The notes beneath the pieces are model-generated. The model saw only the letters and a list, made by a program, of their open reading frames with translations. It did no database searches and was not told where the DNA came from. The translations under genes were made by a program, and so were the position numbers. From Bradyrhizobium sp. CB2312 (GTDB lineage: Bacteria; Pseudomonadota; Alphaproteobacteria; Rhizobiales; Xanthobacteraceae), in contig NZ_CP121668.1 of the NCBI RefSeq assembly GCF_029714425.1, forward strand, positions 8,949,501 to 9,013,500: a stretch of 64,000 nt of DNA, written 5' to 3'. Below, piece after piece: positions 17,694 to 26,481 of this stretch; the stretch's first letter is position 1; each line of letters opens with the position of its first letter.

Positions 17694-18959
17694 CTACCAC
17701 TGGATCGACACGGCACCGCGGCCACCGGCAACGTTGCGCTCGAGCCCGATGCCGCCGCCGGCATTGGCGATGACCGCATAGCTCTTGCCGTCATAGAGCA
17801 GCGCGGTGGCACCGAGCGCAAACGCGTTGGCGCCCTCGAAATTGCCGTAGCCGGCCGAGAGCGCGAATTTGCGGCCCGGTTGCAGCGCCGGCATCGAGCC
17901 GGCCGCGAGCGCCACTGCCGTGCCGCTACGCGCCTCCAGCCGATTGTCCATCACCTGCGACTGCAACGATGTCATCTGGGATTGCAGCGATGTGAACTGC
18001 GATTGCAGCGAGTTGATGCTCGCCGGATTGAAGCTCGACGTCGCGAGATTGCCGGCCGCGTCGGTGGTCACGAAGGAGACCGGTCCGGTCTGCGCGGCGA
18101 GGCTCGCTGCGGACGCCACACCGGCCATACGATAGGTGTTGGTCGCCGTGCCGATCGCCATCTGATTCGCCGTTGTCGCGGTGGCGCCGGATCCGATAGC
18201 GGTGGAGTTCGCAAGGCTCGCGGTGGCGTTGGTCCCGATTGCAATTGCATTCGCGCCGGTTCCGGCGGTGGCACCATCGCCGATCGCGACGGCACTCGCC
18301 CCGGTGGCATGGGAGTTATTGCCCGCCGCGAAGGAATTGGTGCCTGACGCGGTGACCGTGTTGCCCAGGGCGACGGCGTTCGTGGCGCTGGCGGTGGCTC
18401 CGCTCCCAATGGCCGTCGAGGACACCGCCGCCGCGGTGCTGCTAAGGCCGATCGCAATCGATTTGTCGCCGTTGGATTGCGCGCCCGTGCCGGCCGTTCC
18501 GTCGCCGCCAGCCCCGATCGCGACGCTATAGTTTCCTCTCGACATGGGCGCGTAGTTTACGCCTCCGGTGATCACCCCGGAGCCGATCGCGGTGCTGTAC
18601 TGACCGACTGGAAACAGACTGGTATTGGCGTTTGCGCCGATACTCGTGGTGCCGATGGTGCTCCCTATGCCTGCGGCATCTCCCACCGAAGTGGCTCCGG
18701 CTGCAATCGCGCCGGCGGCGGTGCCGATCGCCGTCGCGCCTACACCGGTGCCGCCGGACGTGCCGTTAGCGACTGCGCCGTTACCACACGCGAGATCGCG
18801 CGTAGCGATTGCAACTCCGCTGCCGCAAGTCTGTTGGGCCGAGGCCGAACCGGCGAGCGCCACAGCCGCGACAAACGCTATCGCGGCGATCGCGATGCTT
18901 AAGATTCGAGCATCGCTCGCGACAGATCTGACAGGGCCATGATGAAAAGGACGAGGCAT
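17694..18959 (-). CDS. YadA-like trimeric autotransporter (head repeats plus membrane anchor)
   Basis: Type Vc secreted adhesin-like protein of 421 residues, small for the family. After a signal peptide (about 1-42, SASAQ) comes a head made of short YadA-type repeats of about 14 residues with the pattern xAIGxxAxAxxxxS (for example STAIGSGATASATNAVALGN, about 100-275). A short neck/stalk coiled coil with heptad-like NSLQSQFTSLQSQMTSLQSQ follows (about 310-335). The C-terminal anchor of about 85 residues includes the FALSAGYGNFEGANAFALGA strand pair and ends in aromatic W. Homotrimers form a 12-strand outer-membrane barrel. It is divergent from luxR paralogue 2. Confidence 0.9.
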   Translation of the reverse strand: MPRPFHHGPVRSVASDARILSIAIAAIAFVAAVALAGSASAQQTCGSGVAIATRDLACGNGAVANGTSGGTGVGATAIGTAAGAIAAGATSVGDAAGIGSTIGTTSIGANANTSLFPVGQYSTAIGSGVITGGVNYAPMSRGNYSVAIGAGGDGTAGTGAQSNGDKSIAIGLSSTAAAVSSTAIGSGATASATNAVALGNTVTASGTNSFAAGNNSHATGASAVAIGDGATAGTGANAIAIGTNATASLANSTAIGSGATATTANQMAIGTATNTYRMAGVASAASLAAQTGPVSFVTTDAAGNLATSSFNPASINSLQSQFTSLQSQMTSLQSQVMDNRLEARSGTAVALAAGSMPALQPGRKFALSAGYGNFEGANAFALGATALLYDGKSYAVIANAGGGIGLERNVAGGRGAVSIQW

Positions 18960-19304
18960 TTGCGCTCACAACTCCACGACGCCGCAGCTTCCAACCGGCG
19001 ACCGAGCGCGACTGTGGGCCAGGGCAATAGGCCGGACATCAACCGTTCGGTTGAACTTGGCCGGCGGCATCTTCCTTTTTTCGGAGTGTTGCTGAATGGC
19101 ATCGGAAAGCATCAATCATCCGCATAATCGCCAAGAGATGGCGGGAAGCTCCGACATTCCAATAATCACGATCGCGCCGCCTTGAACTTCAAATACATTC
19201 TGCAATAGTCGTGCAAGCGATCTGCGGTGGGCTGTTTGCTGCCGCAGTCAGGCGCAAGTGCCGAGAATACCGGGAATGCATGTTCGATACAGTTTGGGTT
19301 GGCC
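18960..19304. promoter_or_regulatory. Divergent intergenic region between the YadA-like gene and luxR paralogue 2
   Basis: 345 bases with no gene I can support. It must contain both promoters. AT content rises around 19090-19220 (for example CTTGAACTTCAAATACATTC at about 19181-19200), as expected for promoter DNA, but I cannot define a -35/-10 pair or a clear dyad. It is the obvious place for LuxR-protein binding sites. Confidence 0.4.
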
Positions 19305-20441
19305 GTGACGTCTGAAGCCTCGACGCTCTCGGATTTGATCGGCGATATCTACGACGCGGCACTTGATCCGACCTTGTGGCTGCGGGCGCTGGAGCGCTCC
19401 TGCAATTTCATCGGCGGCTCTTCGGCCGTGCTGTATTGGCATGATGTCGCCAGTGAAAGTTCGGCCGCGCTCCATCTGTTCAACGACGATCCGCACTACA
19501 CGCGGCTGTATTTCGAGAAATACATGCCGATGAATCCCGTATTCCCAGCCGCAACCTTCATCGAATCCGGATTGATCTACACGCCGACCGACATCGTTCC
19601 CGAAGCAGAGCTATTCGATACACGCTTCCACCGGGAGTGGGTCCAGCCGCAGGGGATCACCGATGTCGTCTGCGTCAACCTGGAAAAGGGTACGACGAGC
19701 TCTTCCGTGCTCAATATCCGCAGGGACGAAACCCACGGGATCGTCGACGACGCGGTGAGGCAGCAGGCGGCACTGCTCGTGCCGCATTTTCAGCGCGCGG
19801 TCGCGATTGGCCGGCTGTTCGACCAGCGCAAGACGGCACAGGCGGTCCTCACTGAAACGCTCGACAATGTCGAGGCCGCCATCTTCCTGTTGGGGCTGAA
19901 CGGCCGGATCGTCTTTGTGAATGAGCTGGCGCGCACCATGCTCGACGAGGGCGCGCTGCTGCATGAGCGGCGAGGAGCGTTGGCGGCGGTCGCGCCCGAC
20001 GCACAGCGCTTGCTCCGCGAGCTCGTGGTCGCGGCCGAGAGCGGCGACCTGGCGGCTGGAAGCCGTGGCGCAGCGATACCGCTTTCGGATTCGCCCTCGC
20101 GCCGCTGGTTCGCGCATGTCTTGCCTCTGACGGCAGGCGACCGCCAGCGGGCCGGCGCGCTGCATTCGGCGGTGGCGGCGGTGTTCGTTCGCAAGACATC
20201 GCCGGCCAGCCCGCCGCCGCTGGAAGCGCTGGGAAAGCTGTACAGCCTCACAGCCAGCGAAATCCGCGTGCTCGACGGCATCATGAAGGTGAGCGGTGTG
20301 CAGGCTTTGGCCGATCTCCTCGGGTTGTCGCAGGCGACGGTGAAAACCCACCTGCATAACGTTTTCCGCAAGACCGGCACCGCGCGGCAGAGCGAACTGG
20401 TAAAGCTGATTGCCGGCTTCGAACGGCCGGCGACCGATTGA
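19305..20441 (+). CDS. LuxR-type transcriptional regulator, paralogue 2
   Basis: Regulator of 378 residues, co-linear over its whole length with the product of 15802-16932. The last 75 residues, including the helix-turn-helix (LTASEIRVLDGIMKVSGVQA, LGLSQATVKTHLHNVFRKTG), are almost the same, and the N-terminal halves share motifs such as GGSS, HLFNDEPHYT/HLFNDDPHYT and VNLEKGTTSSS. Divergence is strongest around 255-300. GTG at 19305 is chosen by alignment with the paralogue; a TTG at 19299 is the alternative. It is transcribed away from the adhesin gene. The near-identical DNA-binding domains imply overlapping target sites with different inputs. Confidence 0.9.
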   Translation: MTSEASTLSDLIGDIYDAALDPTLWLRALERSCNFIGGSSAVLYWHDVASESSAALHLFNDDPHYTRLYFEKYMPMNPVFPAATFIESGLIYTPTDIVPEAELFDTRFHREWVQPQGITDVVCVNLEKGTTSSSVLNIRRDETHGIVDDAVRQQAALLVPHFQRAVAIGRLFDQRKTAQAVLTETLDNVEAAIFLLGLNGRIVFVNELARTMLDEGALLHERRGALAAVAPDAQRLLRELVVAAESGDLAAGSRGAAIPLSDSPSRRWFAHVLPLTAGDRQRAGALHSAVAAVFVRKTSPASPPPLEALGKLYSLTASEIRVLDGIMKVSGVQALADLLGLSQATVKTHLHNVFRKTGTARQSELVKLIAGFERPATD

Positions 20442-20470
20442 TCTTCAGCGGAAGCTGGTCCGCCCACGCA

Positions 20471-21307
20471 TTAGCTTGCCCAGTTCTCGCGGAATTCCGG
20501 AAACAGCGTCAGGCCTCCGCAGGCGTAGATGGTCTGCCCGGTGATGTAGCTCGCTTCGTCCGAGGCGAGGAAGGCGAACACGGCGGCGATCTCCTCCGGC
20601 GTGCCGACCCGGCCGAGCGGAATGTGGCTGGTGACCACGCCTCGCTTTTCGGGATCGCCGGTCCAGGCCGCGTTGATCGGCGTGTCGATCGCGCCGGGGC
20701 CGACCGCGTTGACGCGGATGCCGCGGCCGGCGAATTCCAGCGCGAGCGTGCGCGTCAGATTGGCCATGCCGCCCTTGCTGATTGAATAAGCGAGATAGCC
20801 GGGCTTGGGAATGATCTGGTGAACGCTGGAGCAGTTGATGATGCTGCCGCCGCCACCGCGCGCGACGAAATGCGCGAGCGCCTTCTGCGCGCAGAGCACG
20901 GCGCCGTTGAGATTGACGTCGATGATGCGGCGATAGGTGTCGATGTCGAGCGCTTCGCTCGGCGATTCCCGCTGGAAGCCGGCATTGTTGACCAGACAGT
21001 CGAGGCGCTTGAAGCGCGCCAAAACCGTCTCGAACATCGCAGCGACCTCCTGCTCGTTGCTGACGTCGGCCTTGACGACGATATGATCGAGCTTGCCGTG
21101 ACCGCGGTCGCTCGAAGCCGTTCGTGCCAGCGCCAGCGACTCTTCAGCCTTTTCGGGATGGTCGGCATAATTGATGGCGACGGTCGCGCCCTCCTGGGCG
21201 AGCCGAAAGGCAACGGCGCGGCCGATGCCTTGCGAGGCGCCGGTCACCAGCGCGTATTGGCCGACGAGGCGCGAAGCAAAAGGGGGTGAGCGGTCGGTCT
21301 GTGGCAT
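20471..21307 (-). CDS. Short-chain dehydrogenase/reductase (SDR), glucose-1-dehydrogenase-like
   Basis: Classical SDR of 278 residues, NAD(P)-dependent. Motifs: TGASQGIGRA cofactor loop (about 22-31), NNAG, catalytic Ser in NCSSVHQ, and the YSISK catalytic Tyr/Lys pair. The conserved VGPGAID and C-terminal GQTIYACGGLTLFP segments match the glucose 1-dehydrogenase-like subgroup. The ATG at 21307 has GGAGAAAG upstream; the longer frame would run through a hairpin. It follows the NCS2 permease gene by 73 bases on the same strand. Substrate unknown. Confidence 0.9.
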   Translation of the reverse strand: MPQTDRSPPFASRLVGQYALVTGASQGIGRAVAFRLAQEGATVAINYADHPEKAEESLALARTASSDRGHGKLDHIVVKADVSNEQEVAAMFETVLARFKRLDCLVNNAGFQRESPSEALDIDTYRRIIDVNLNGAVLCAQKALAHFVARGGGGSIINCSSVHQIIPKPGYLAYSISKGGMANLTRTLALEFAGRGIRVNAVGPGAIDTPINAAWTGDPEKRGVVTSHIPLGRVGTPEEIAAVFAFLASDEASYITGQTIYACGGLTLFPEFRENWAS

Positions 21308-21333
21308 GAGCTTTCTCCGGGATGCTTCATCAT

Positions 21334-21360
21334 GGATGGAACAGGCTTTTTGTTCCATCC
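21334..21360 (-). other. Perfect stem-loop between permease and SDR genes
   Basis: Inverted repeat GGATGGAACA (21334-21343) and TGTTCCATCC (21351-21360), 10-base arms with a 7-base loop, between the permease stop and the SDR start. On the minus strand it would form an RNA hairpin after the permease gene. There is no U-tract after the stem, so it is not a canonical terminator; an mRNA-stabilising or processing role, or a protein-binding dyad, is possible. Confidence 0.5.
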
Positions 21361-21380
21361 CGTCAGCGCATCTCTGGGAT

Positions 21381-22700
21381 TCATTCCGCGCGGCGCGCGA
21401 GGGGCGAGGTCAGGATCTGGTAGAGGATGATGGCGCCGAAGGTCGCAGTGCCGATGCCGCCGATCGTGAAGGCGCCGAATTTCAGCGTGAGGTCGCCGGC
21501 GCCCGCGGTCAGCGCCACGGCAACGGTGATCAGATTCGCCGGATTTGCAAAGTCGACCTTGTTCTCGACCCAGATCCGCCCGGCCATCGCCGCGATCAAG
21601 CCGAACAGCACGATCGAGAGGCCGCCGATGACGGGGCCCGGGATCGACAGGATCAGCGCGCCGAATTTCGGCGAGAAGCCGAGCAGGATCGACACCGTGG
21701 CCGCGAACGCAAACAGCAAGGTCGAATAGACCTTCGTCGCCGCCATGACACCGATGTTCTCGGCATAGGTGGTGACGCCGGTGCCGCCGCCGCAGGCCGC
21801 GACGATCGTCGCAAGGCTGTCGGCGAACAAAGCGCGGCCGAGATAGGCATCGAGGCTCCGGCCCGTCATAGCGCCCACGGCCTTGATGTGACCGAGGTTC
21901 TCGGCGACGAGGATGACCGCGACCGGCGCGATCAGGAAGATCGCATCGGCCTGGAACGTCGGCGTGGTGAAGCTCGGCAGGCCGATCCACGGCGCGGCCG
22001 CAAGTTGCGCAAAATCGATCGGCTTGCCGAAGCCGAGACCGTTCGCGAACAGCAGGTACAAGAGATATCCGCCGATCGCCCCGAGGATGATCGGCAGACG
22101 GCGCCACAGGCCGGGAGCCGCAACGGCCACCACGCCAATCATCAGCACGGTCGCAAGGCCGATCCAGGTGTCGAATGCGCCAGCGCTCACCGCCTTGACC
22201 GCCACGGGCGCGAGGTTGAGGCCGATCGCGGCGACCACGGCGCCGGTGACGGCCGGCGGCATCAGGCGCTCGAGCCAGCCGACGCCCGACCACATCACGA
22301 TCAGCGCGATCACGCCATAGAGCACGCCGGCGCCGACGATGCCGCCCAGCGCAACGGAGATATTCGGGTTCGGCCCATGGCCGGCATAGCCGGTGGCGGC
22401 AAGGACGACGGCGATGAACGCGAAGCTCGAGCCGAGATAACTCGGCACGCGTCCCGCGACGATGACGAAGAAGATCAGCGTGCCGATGCCGGAGAACAGG
22501 ATCGCAACATTGGGATCGAACCCCATCAGCAACGGTGCGATGATCGTCGAACCCGACATCGCGACGCAATGCTGGAGACCTGAGACGACGGTCTGGCCCC
22601 ATGACAGCCGCTCCTCGGGCATGATCACGCCCGAGGTCTTGAGTTTCCAGCGCGGGAAATAGCCCTGCCCTTGCTCGTCAGAGCTTGCCGTCGTTGTCAT
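21381..22700 (-). CDS. NCS2-family nucleobase:cation symporter (uracil/xanthine permease)
   Basis: Membrane carrier of 439 residues with about 14 hydrophobic segments, importing uracil, xanthine or urate with protons. Family marks: an N-terminal GLQHCVAMSGSTIIAPLLMG (about 38-57), GTGVTTYAENIGVMAATKVY in helix 10 (the NCS2 signature region with E and N), and PGPVIGGLSIVLFG. The ATG at 22700 has GGGGGG AAC upstream. UraA-like proteins have about 430 residues, in agreement. Divergent from dctA. The exact base transported cannot be read off. Confidence 0.9.
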   Translation of the reverse strand: MTTTASSDEQGQGYFPRWKLKTSGVIMPEERLSWGQTVVSGLQHCVAMSGSTIIAPLLMGFDPNVAILFSGIGTLIFFVIVAGRVPSYLGSSFAFIAVVLAATGYAGHGPNPNISVALGGIVGAGVLYGVIALIVMWSGVGWLERLMPPAVTGAVVAAIGLNLAPVAVKAVSAGAFDTWIGLATVLMIGVVAVAAPGLWRRLPIILGAIGGYLLYLLFANGLGFGKPIDFAQLAAAPWIGLPSFTTPTFQADAIFLIAPVAVILVAENLGHIKAVGAMTGRSLDAYLGRALFADSLATIVAACGGGTGVTTYAENIGVMAATKVYSTLLFAFAATVSILLGFSPKFGALILSIPGPVIGGLSIVLFGLIAAMAGRIWVENKVDFANPANLITVAVALTAGAGDLTLKFGAFTIGGIGTATFGAIILYQILTSPLARRAE

Positions 22701-22795
22701 GTTCCCCCCGTTGCGGTGCAGCGACTGATCTTCGTGCGATCCGACAAAAATGTGATTGTCGCTTCTGCGGCGCCCATCACATGATGCAGGACATA

Positions 22796-22828
22796 CAAGA
22801 TTCAAATCTTGCCCGACTCAAATCTTGC
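22796..22828. promoter_or_regulatory. Palindrome and direct repeat upstream of dctA
   Basis: CAAGATT-CA-AATCTTG (22796-22811) is a perfect dyad. Its right half is repeated as the 11-mer TCAAATCTTGC at 22802-22812 and again at 22818-22828, a spacing of 16 bases. It lies 30-60 bases before the dctA start and could bind a dimeric regulator with one full and one half site. No sigma-54 TGGCAC-N5-TTGC promoter is visible and no dctBD pair is nearby, so regulation may differ from the classical rhizobial dctA. Confidence 0.45.
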
Positions 22829-22856
22829 AAAATCAATGCGTCCCGGGGCCCACAAT

Positions 22857-24191
22857 ATGACACAAGTCGCGATCCAGCCAGCCGTCCATCGCCGGCATCA
22901 GCCCTGGTACAAGATCCTCTACGTCCAGGTGCTGATCGCGATCGTGCTCGGGGTGCTGATCGGCTATTTCTATCCCGATCTCGGCAAGGCCTTGAAGCCG
23001 CTCGGCGACGGTTTCATCGCGCTGATCAAGATGATGATCGCGCCGGTGATCTTCTGCACCGTGGTGCACGGCATCTCCTCGATGGGCGACCTCAAGCGCG
23101 TCGGCCGGGTCGGACTGAAGTCGCTGATCTATTTCGAGACGGTCTCGACCGTCGCGCTCGCCGTCGGCCTCCTGGTCGGCGAGATCCTCCAGCCCGGCCA
23201 CGGCTTCAACATCGACCCGGCGTCGATCGATCCGAAATCGGTGGCGACCTACGTCACCAAGGCCAAGGAAGAGGGCATCGTCGCCCATCTGATGGCGATC
23301 ATTCCCGACAGCTATGTCGGCGCGATCGCGCGCGGCGACCTGCTCCAGGTGCTGCTGATCTCGATCCTCTCGGGCTTCGCCATCGCCTTCCTCGGCAAGG
23401 CCGGCGAGCCCATTGCCGAGGCGATCGACAAGGCGGCGAAGATGTTCTTCGGCATCATCCGCATCATCGTGCGCGTGGCGCCGATCGGCGCCTTCGGCGC
23501 GATGGCCTTCACCGTCGGCGCCTACGGCCTCGGCTCGCTGCTCAACCTCGCCGCCCTGATCGGCACGTTCTATCTCACCAGCATCCTGTTCGTGCTGATC
23601 GTGCTGGGCTCGATCGCCCGCCTTGCCGGCTTCTCGATCCTGCGCTTCATCGCCTACATCAAGGACGAGCTCCTGATCGTGCTCGGCACCTCGTCGTCCG
23701 AGACGGTGCTGCCGCAGATGATCCAGAAGATGGAGCATCTCGGCGCCTCGCGCTCGGTGGTCGGCCTCGTGATACCGACCGGCTACAGCTTCAACCTGGA
23801 CGGCACCAACATCTACATGACGCTGGCGACGCTGTTCCTGGCGCAGGCGACCAACACCCATCTGACGATCTGGCAGGAGCTCGGCATTCTCGGCATCGCC
23901 ATGATCACCTCGAAGGGCGCCTCGGGCGTGACCGGTGCCGGCTTCATCACGCTTGCAGCGACGCTCTCGATCGTGCCTGACATCCCGATCCAGTCGATCG
24001 CGATCCTGGTCGGCATCGACAAGTTCATGAGCGAGTGCCGCGCGCTGACCAATCTGATCGGCAACGGCGTCGCCTGCGTCGTCATCAGCATCTCCGAAGG
24101 CGAGCTCGACCGCGAGGCGCTGCACGAGACCATGGCCCATCCGCTGGAGATCGGCGAGGCGCTGGAGCCGGGCGGCAGCGCGGCATCGTAG
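22857..24191 (+). CDS. dctA: C4-dicarboxylate transporter DctA
   Basis: Inner-membrane carrier of 444 residues that imports succinate, fumarate and malate with cations; in rhizobia this is the route that feeds bacteroids. Family signature motifs: [13 protein letters not shown] (serine-rich hairpin), [19 protein letters not shown] (substrate/cation site) and [17 protein letters not shown] at 22857 is chosen over an upstream start 16 codons earlier because DctA proteins begin a few residues before the first membrane helix and the earlier start lies inside the direct repeat. Followed by an intrinsic terminator. Divergent from the NCS2 permease. Confidence 0.95.
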   Translation: MTQVAIQPAVHRRHQPWYKILYVQVLIAIVLGVLIGYFYPDLGKALKPLGDGFIALIKMMIAPVIFCTVVHGISSMGDLKRVGRVGLKSLIYFETVSTVALAVGLLVGEILQPGHGFNIDPASIDPKSVATYVTKAKEEGIVAHLMAIIPDSYVGAIARGDLLQVLLISILSGFAIAFLGKAGEPIAEAIDKAAKMFFGIIRIIVRVAPIGAFGAMAFTVGAYGLGSLLNLAALIGTFYLTSILFVLIVLGSIARLAGFSILRFIAYIKDELLIVLGTSSSETVLPQMIQKMEHLGASRSVVGLVIPTGYSFNLDGTNIYMTLATLFLAQATNTHLTIWQELGILGIAMITSKGASGVTGAGFITLAATLSIVPDIPIQSIAILVGIDKFMSECRALTNLIGNGVACVVISISEGELDREALHETMAHPLEIGEALEPGGSAAS

Positions 24192-24307
24192 GCCGCACCG
24201 GGCCGGGCTCGCCCCTGCTCCGACGCGGTAGTTTCCCGGAGTAGAAAAAGGTCACGGCGCGCGTCACAACAGTGGCGTTGGGATCACTGATTGATACTCA
24301 TTTTCCA

Positions 24308-24343
24308 CCCGACGCGCTGGGGGCAGGGCGTCGGGTTTTTATT
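24308..24343 (+). terminator. Rho-independent terminator of dctA
   Basis: CCCGACGC (24308-24315), a 12-base G-rich loop, GCGTCGGG (24328-24335), then TTTTTATT. Perfect 8-base GC stem followed by a U-tract on the plus strand, 117 bases after the dctA stop and overlapping the last codon of the convergent ABC-F gene. Confidence 0.85.
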
Positions 24344-25952
24344 GGTCGAATGACGGGCGCCTGGATTCACGCTCGCCCGCGAGGTCAAGCCGCCGCGTGA
24401 CCCCGATCGCCTGCAAGAACGCCTCATCATGACTGACGACGAGCAGCGCGCCATCATAGGCTCTCAAGCCTGCTTCGACAGCTTCGATGGACTCGATGTC
24501 GAGATGATTGGTCGGCTCGTCCAGGATCAGCAGGGATGGTGCCGTCACCCCACCGAGCACGCAAGCAAGTCCCGCGCGAAGCAGCTGGCCGCCGCTCAGG
24601 TTTCCAACGATCTGCAAGGCCGCGTCGGCGCGAAACATGAAGCGGGCCAGGGCGGCATGGCATTGATTCGTGCCGGCCTTCGGATTGAGGCGCCCGAAAT
24701 TCTCCAGGATGGAGATCGAGGGATCGAGCAGGCTGGCCTTCTGGTCGAGCAACGCGACGTCCGGCCTGACCCGCACGGCGCCCGAGAACGGGCGCAGCTC
24801 GCCGGCGATGACTCTCAGCAGCGTCGTCTTGCCGGAGCCGTTCGGCCCGAGCAGCGCGGCACGTTCCGGCCCGATGATGGCAAATGAGAGATCGCGCAAA
24901 ACCGGCCGCTCCGGCCGGTAGCCGGCGCTGATGCGGTCGAGCGAAAGCACCTCCCTGCCCGCCGGCAGGTTCGTCGCGGGCAATTGGACGGACAGCGGCT
25001 GAAGAATCTCGATGCGCCGGCGTGCCGTGTCGACGGCCTCAACGGCCTCCACGCGCCGCCGCTCGGCGATTTGCGCATTCCTGCCGCCGCTATCCTCACT
25101 GCGGTCCTGGCGCGCGCCGGCGAGTATCCGCGGCATGTCTCCCTTCGCGCCCTTCTTCCGGCCGCCGCTGTCCTTGCGCGCCTTCCTCTCCGCAGCTTCC
25201 TGCGCCTTGCCATCGATCTCGGACAGACGCCTCTCGGCGTGCGCGAGGTCGTGCCTCGCCGCAGCCAGCTCGACGGACTTCTGTGCGCGAAAACTGCTCC
25301 AGTTGCCGCCGTATGTCGTGGCGCCCAGCGACCTCAGCTCAACGATCGCATCCATGGTTTCAAGCAAATCCCGATCGTGGCTGACGACGATCGCACCGCC
25401 GCGCCAGGCGGCGAGGAGATCGGTCACGGCCTTGCGTCCGTCCCGATCGAGATTGTTGGTCGGCTCGTCCAGCAGGAGGAAGTCGGGCTCGGCAAACAAC
25501 AGCGCGGCGAGACGAACCCGCGTGATCTGGCCGCCGGACAGGCAGGACAGCTCCGTATCGGGAGATGGATCGAACCCGACGCGCGCCAGTGCGGCCTCGA
25601 GCCGCGCTTCGAGCGTCCAGTCGATCGCAGCAATTTCGTCGGCAGAAGCATCACCCCGCTCGGCACGGCGCAGCAGCTCCAGTGCCTGCCGCACACCGAA
25701 CAGATCGGCCACGGTCGCGCTCGCAAGGACCTGCACGTCCTGTCGCAGCAAGCCGATGCTGCCCTTGGTCAGGACACGCCCGGACTGGGGAACATGGTCC
25801 CCGGAGATCGAGGCAAGCAGCGTCGTTTTTCCGACGCCGTTGCGGCCGACGAGACCGGTCCGCTCGGCCGCGAATGTCAGATCGATGCTCGAGAGAAGAG
25901 AACGGCCGTCAGGCGTGGACAGCGACAGGTTCGACAGGATGATTGAAGCAGG
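24339..25952 (-). CDS. ABC-F family ATPase (ribosome-associated type)
   Basis: Soluble protein of 537 residues with two fused ABC domains and no membrane segments. Domain 1 (about 1-220): Walker A GRNGVGKTTLL, signature LSGGQITRVRL, Walker B FLLLDEPTNNLD. Then a highly charged linker of about 95 residues, rich in K/R/E/G and helical (the P-site tRNA interaction motif region). Domain 2: [38 protein letters not shown] proteins act on the ribosome, in translation rescue or antibiotic protection; which one applies here is unknown. Start at 25952 (GGGGAA upstream) puts MPASIILSNL at the N-terminus. Confidence 0.92.
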   Translation of the reverse strand, partial: PASIILSNLSLSTPDGRSLLSSIDLTFAAERTGLVGRNGVGKTTLLASISGDHVPQSGRVLTKGSIGLLRQDVQVLASATVADLFGVRQALELLRRAERGDASADEIAAIDWTLEARLEAALARVGFDPSPDTELSCLSGGQITRVRLAALLFAEPDFLLLDEPTNNLDRDGRKAVTDLLAAWRGGAIVVSHDRDLLETMDAIVELRSLGATTYGGNWSSFRAQKSVELAAARHDLAHAERRLSEIDGKAQEAAERKARKDSGGRKKGAKGDMPRILAGARQDRSEDSGGRNAQIAERRRVEAVEAVDTARRRIEILQPLSVQLPATNLPAGREVLSLDRISAGYRPERPVLRDLSFAIIGPERAALLGPNGSGKTTLLRVIAGELRPFSGAVRVRPDVALLDQKASLLDPSISILENFGRLNPKAGTNQCHAALARFMFRADAALQIVGNLSGGQLLRAGLACVLGGVTAPSLLILDEPTNHLDIESIEAVEAGLRAYDGALLVVSHDEAFLQAIGVTRRLDLAGERESRRPSFDQ

Positions 25953-26119
25953 CATGGAATTCCCCGTGAGCAAGGCGGATGGGCTTTGCGGTCGGGGTGA
26001 AATCCATGGCTTTCGAATATCCTGATCGATGAAGTCTCTTACTAGCCTCGCAATCGGGCGAGATCAAGTCGCGGGGACGGCAGCGCCGGGCGCTGACGTC
26101 CCTCGTCGAAAAATTGCGA

Positions 26120-26467
26120 TCAGCCCTTGAGCGCGGTGACCACCACCTCGATCAGCGCACTGCCGCCGAGATCGGCGACGCCGACGGTGGCGCGGGTGGG
26201 CAGATTGTCGCCGAAGAACTCGGTCCAGGCCGCGTCCATCTCCTTCTTCTTCGAAAGGTCCGTGACGAAGATCGAGGCGCTGACGACGCGCGACTTGTCG
26301 GTGCCGGCCTCCTTCAGATAGCCGGCGATCTTGCCGAGGATGTTGCGGGTCTGCTCGCCCATCGAGACCGAGGTGTCGTCGGCGATGGTGCCGCCGAGGA
26401 AGACGAAGCCGTTGGCCTCGACGGCGCGGTGCATGATGGGCGTGCGGATGCTGCGGGTGATGCTCAT
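26120..26467 (-). CDS. RidA family enamine/imine deaminase
   Basis: Trimeric protein of 115 residues. RidA proteins hydrolyse reactive imines/enamines to keto acids and ammonia. Conserved FLGGTIADD (about 23-31), Arg of LPTRATVG and Glu of ALIEVVV are visible. GAGGA precedes the ATG. It is the last gene of the flavoenzyme operon, 14 bases after the beta-type oxidoreductase; amino-acid oxidation by those enzymes releases imino acids, the substrate class RidA clears, so the context is coherent. Confidence 0.9.
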   Translation of the reverse strand: MSITRSIRTPIMHRAVEANGFVFLGGTIADDTSVSMGEQTRNILGKIAGYLKEAGTDKSRVVSASIFVTDLSKKKEMDAAWTEFFGDNLPTRATVGVADLGGSALIEVVVTALKG

Positions 26468-26481
26468 GAAGTCCTCTTTGG

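Noticed and set aside
17694..18959. Tandem repeats in the adhesin gene as a CRISPR or minisatellite
   Set aside because: The periodicity is at the protein level (YadA head repeats of about 14 residues) and lies in a coding frame; there are no constant DNA repeats with unique spacers.
22833..24140. 435-codon minus-strand frame opposite dctA
   Set aside because: Shadow of DctA; the product is a repetitive R/D/H/A string.
24035..24267. Small frames around the dctA end
   Set aside because: Overlap certain genes or the terminator and lack ribosome sites or homology.
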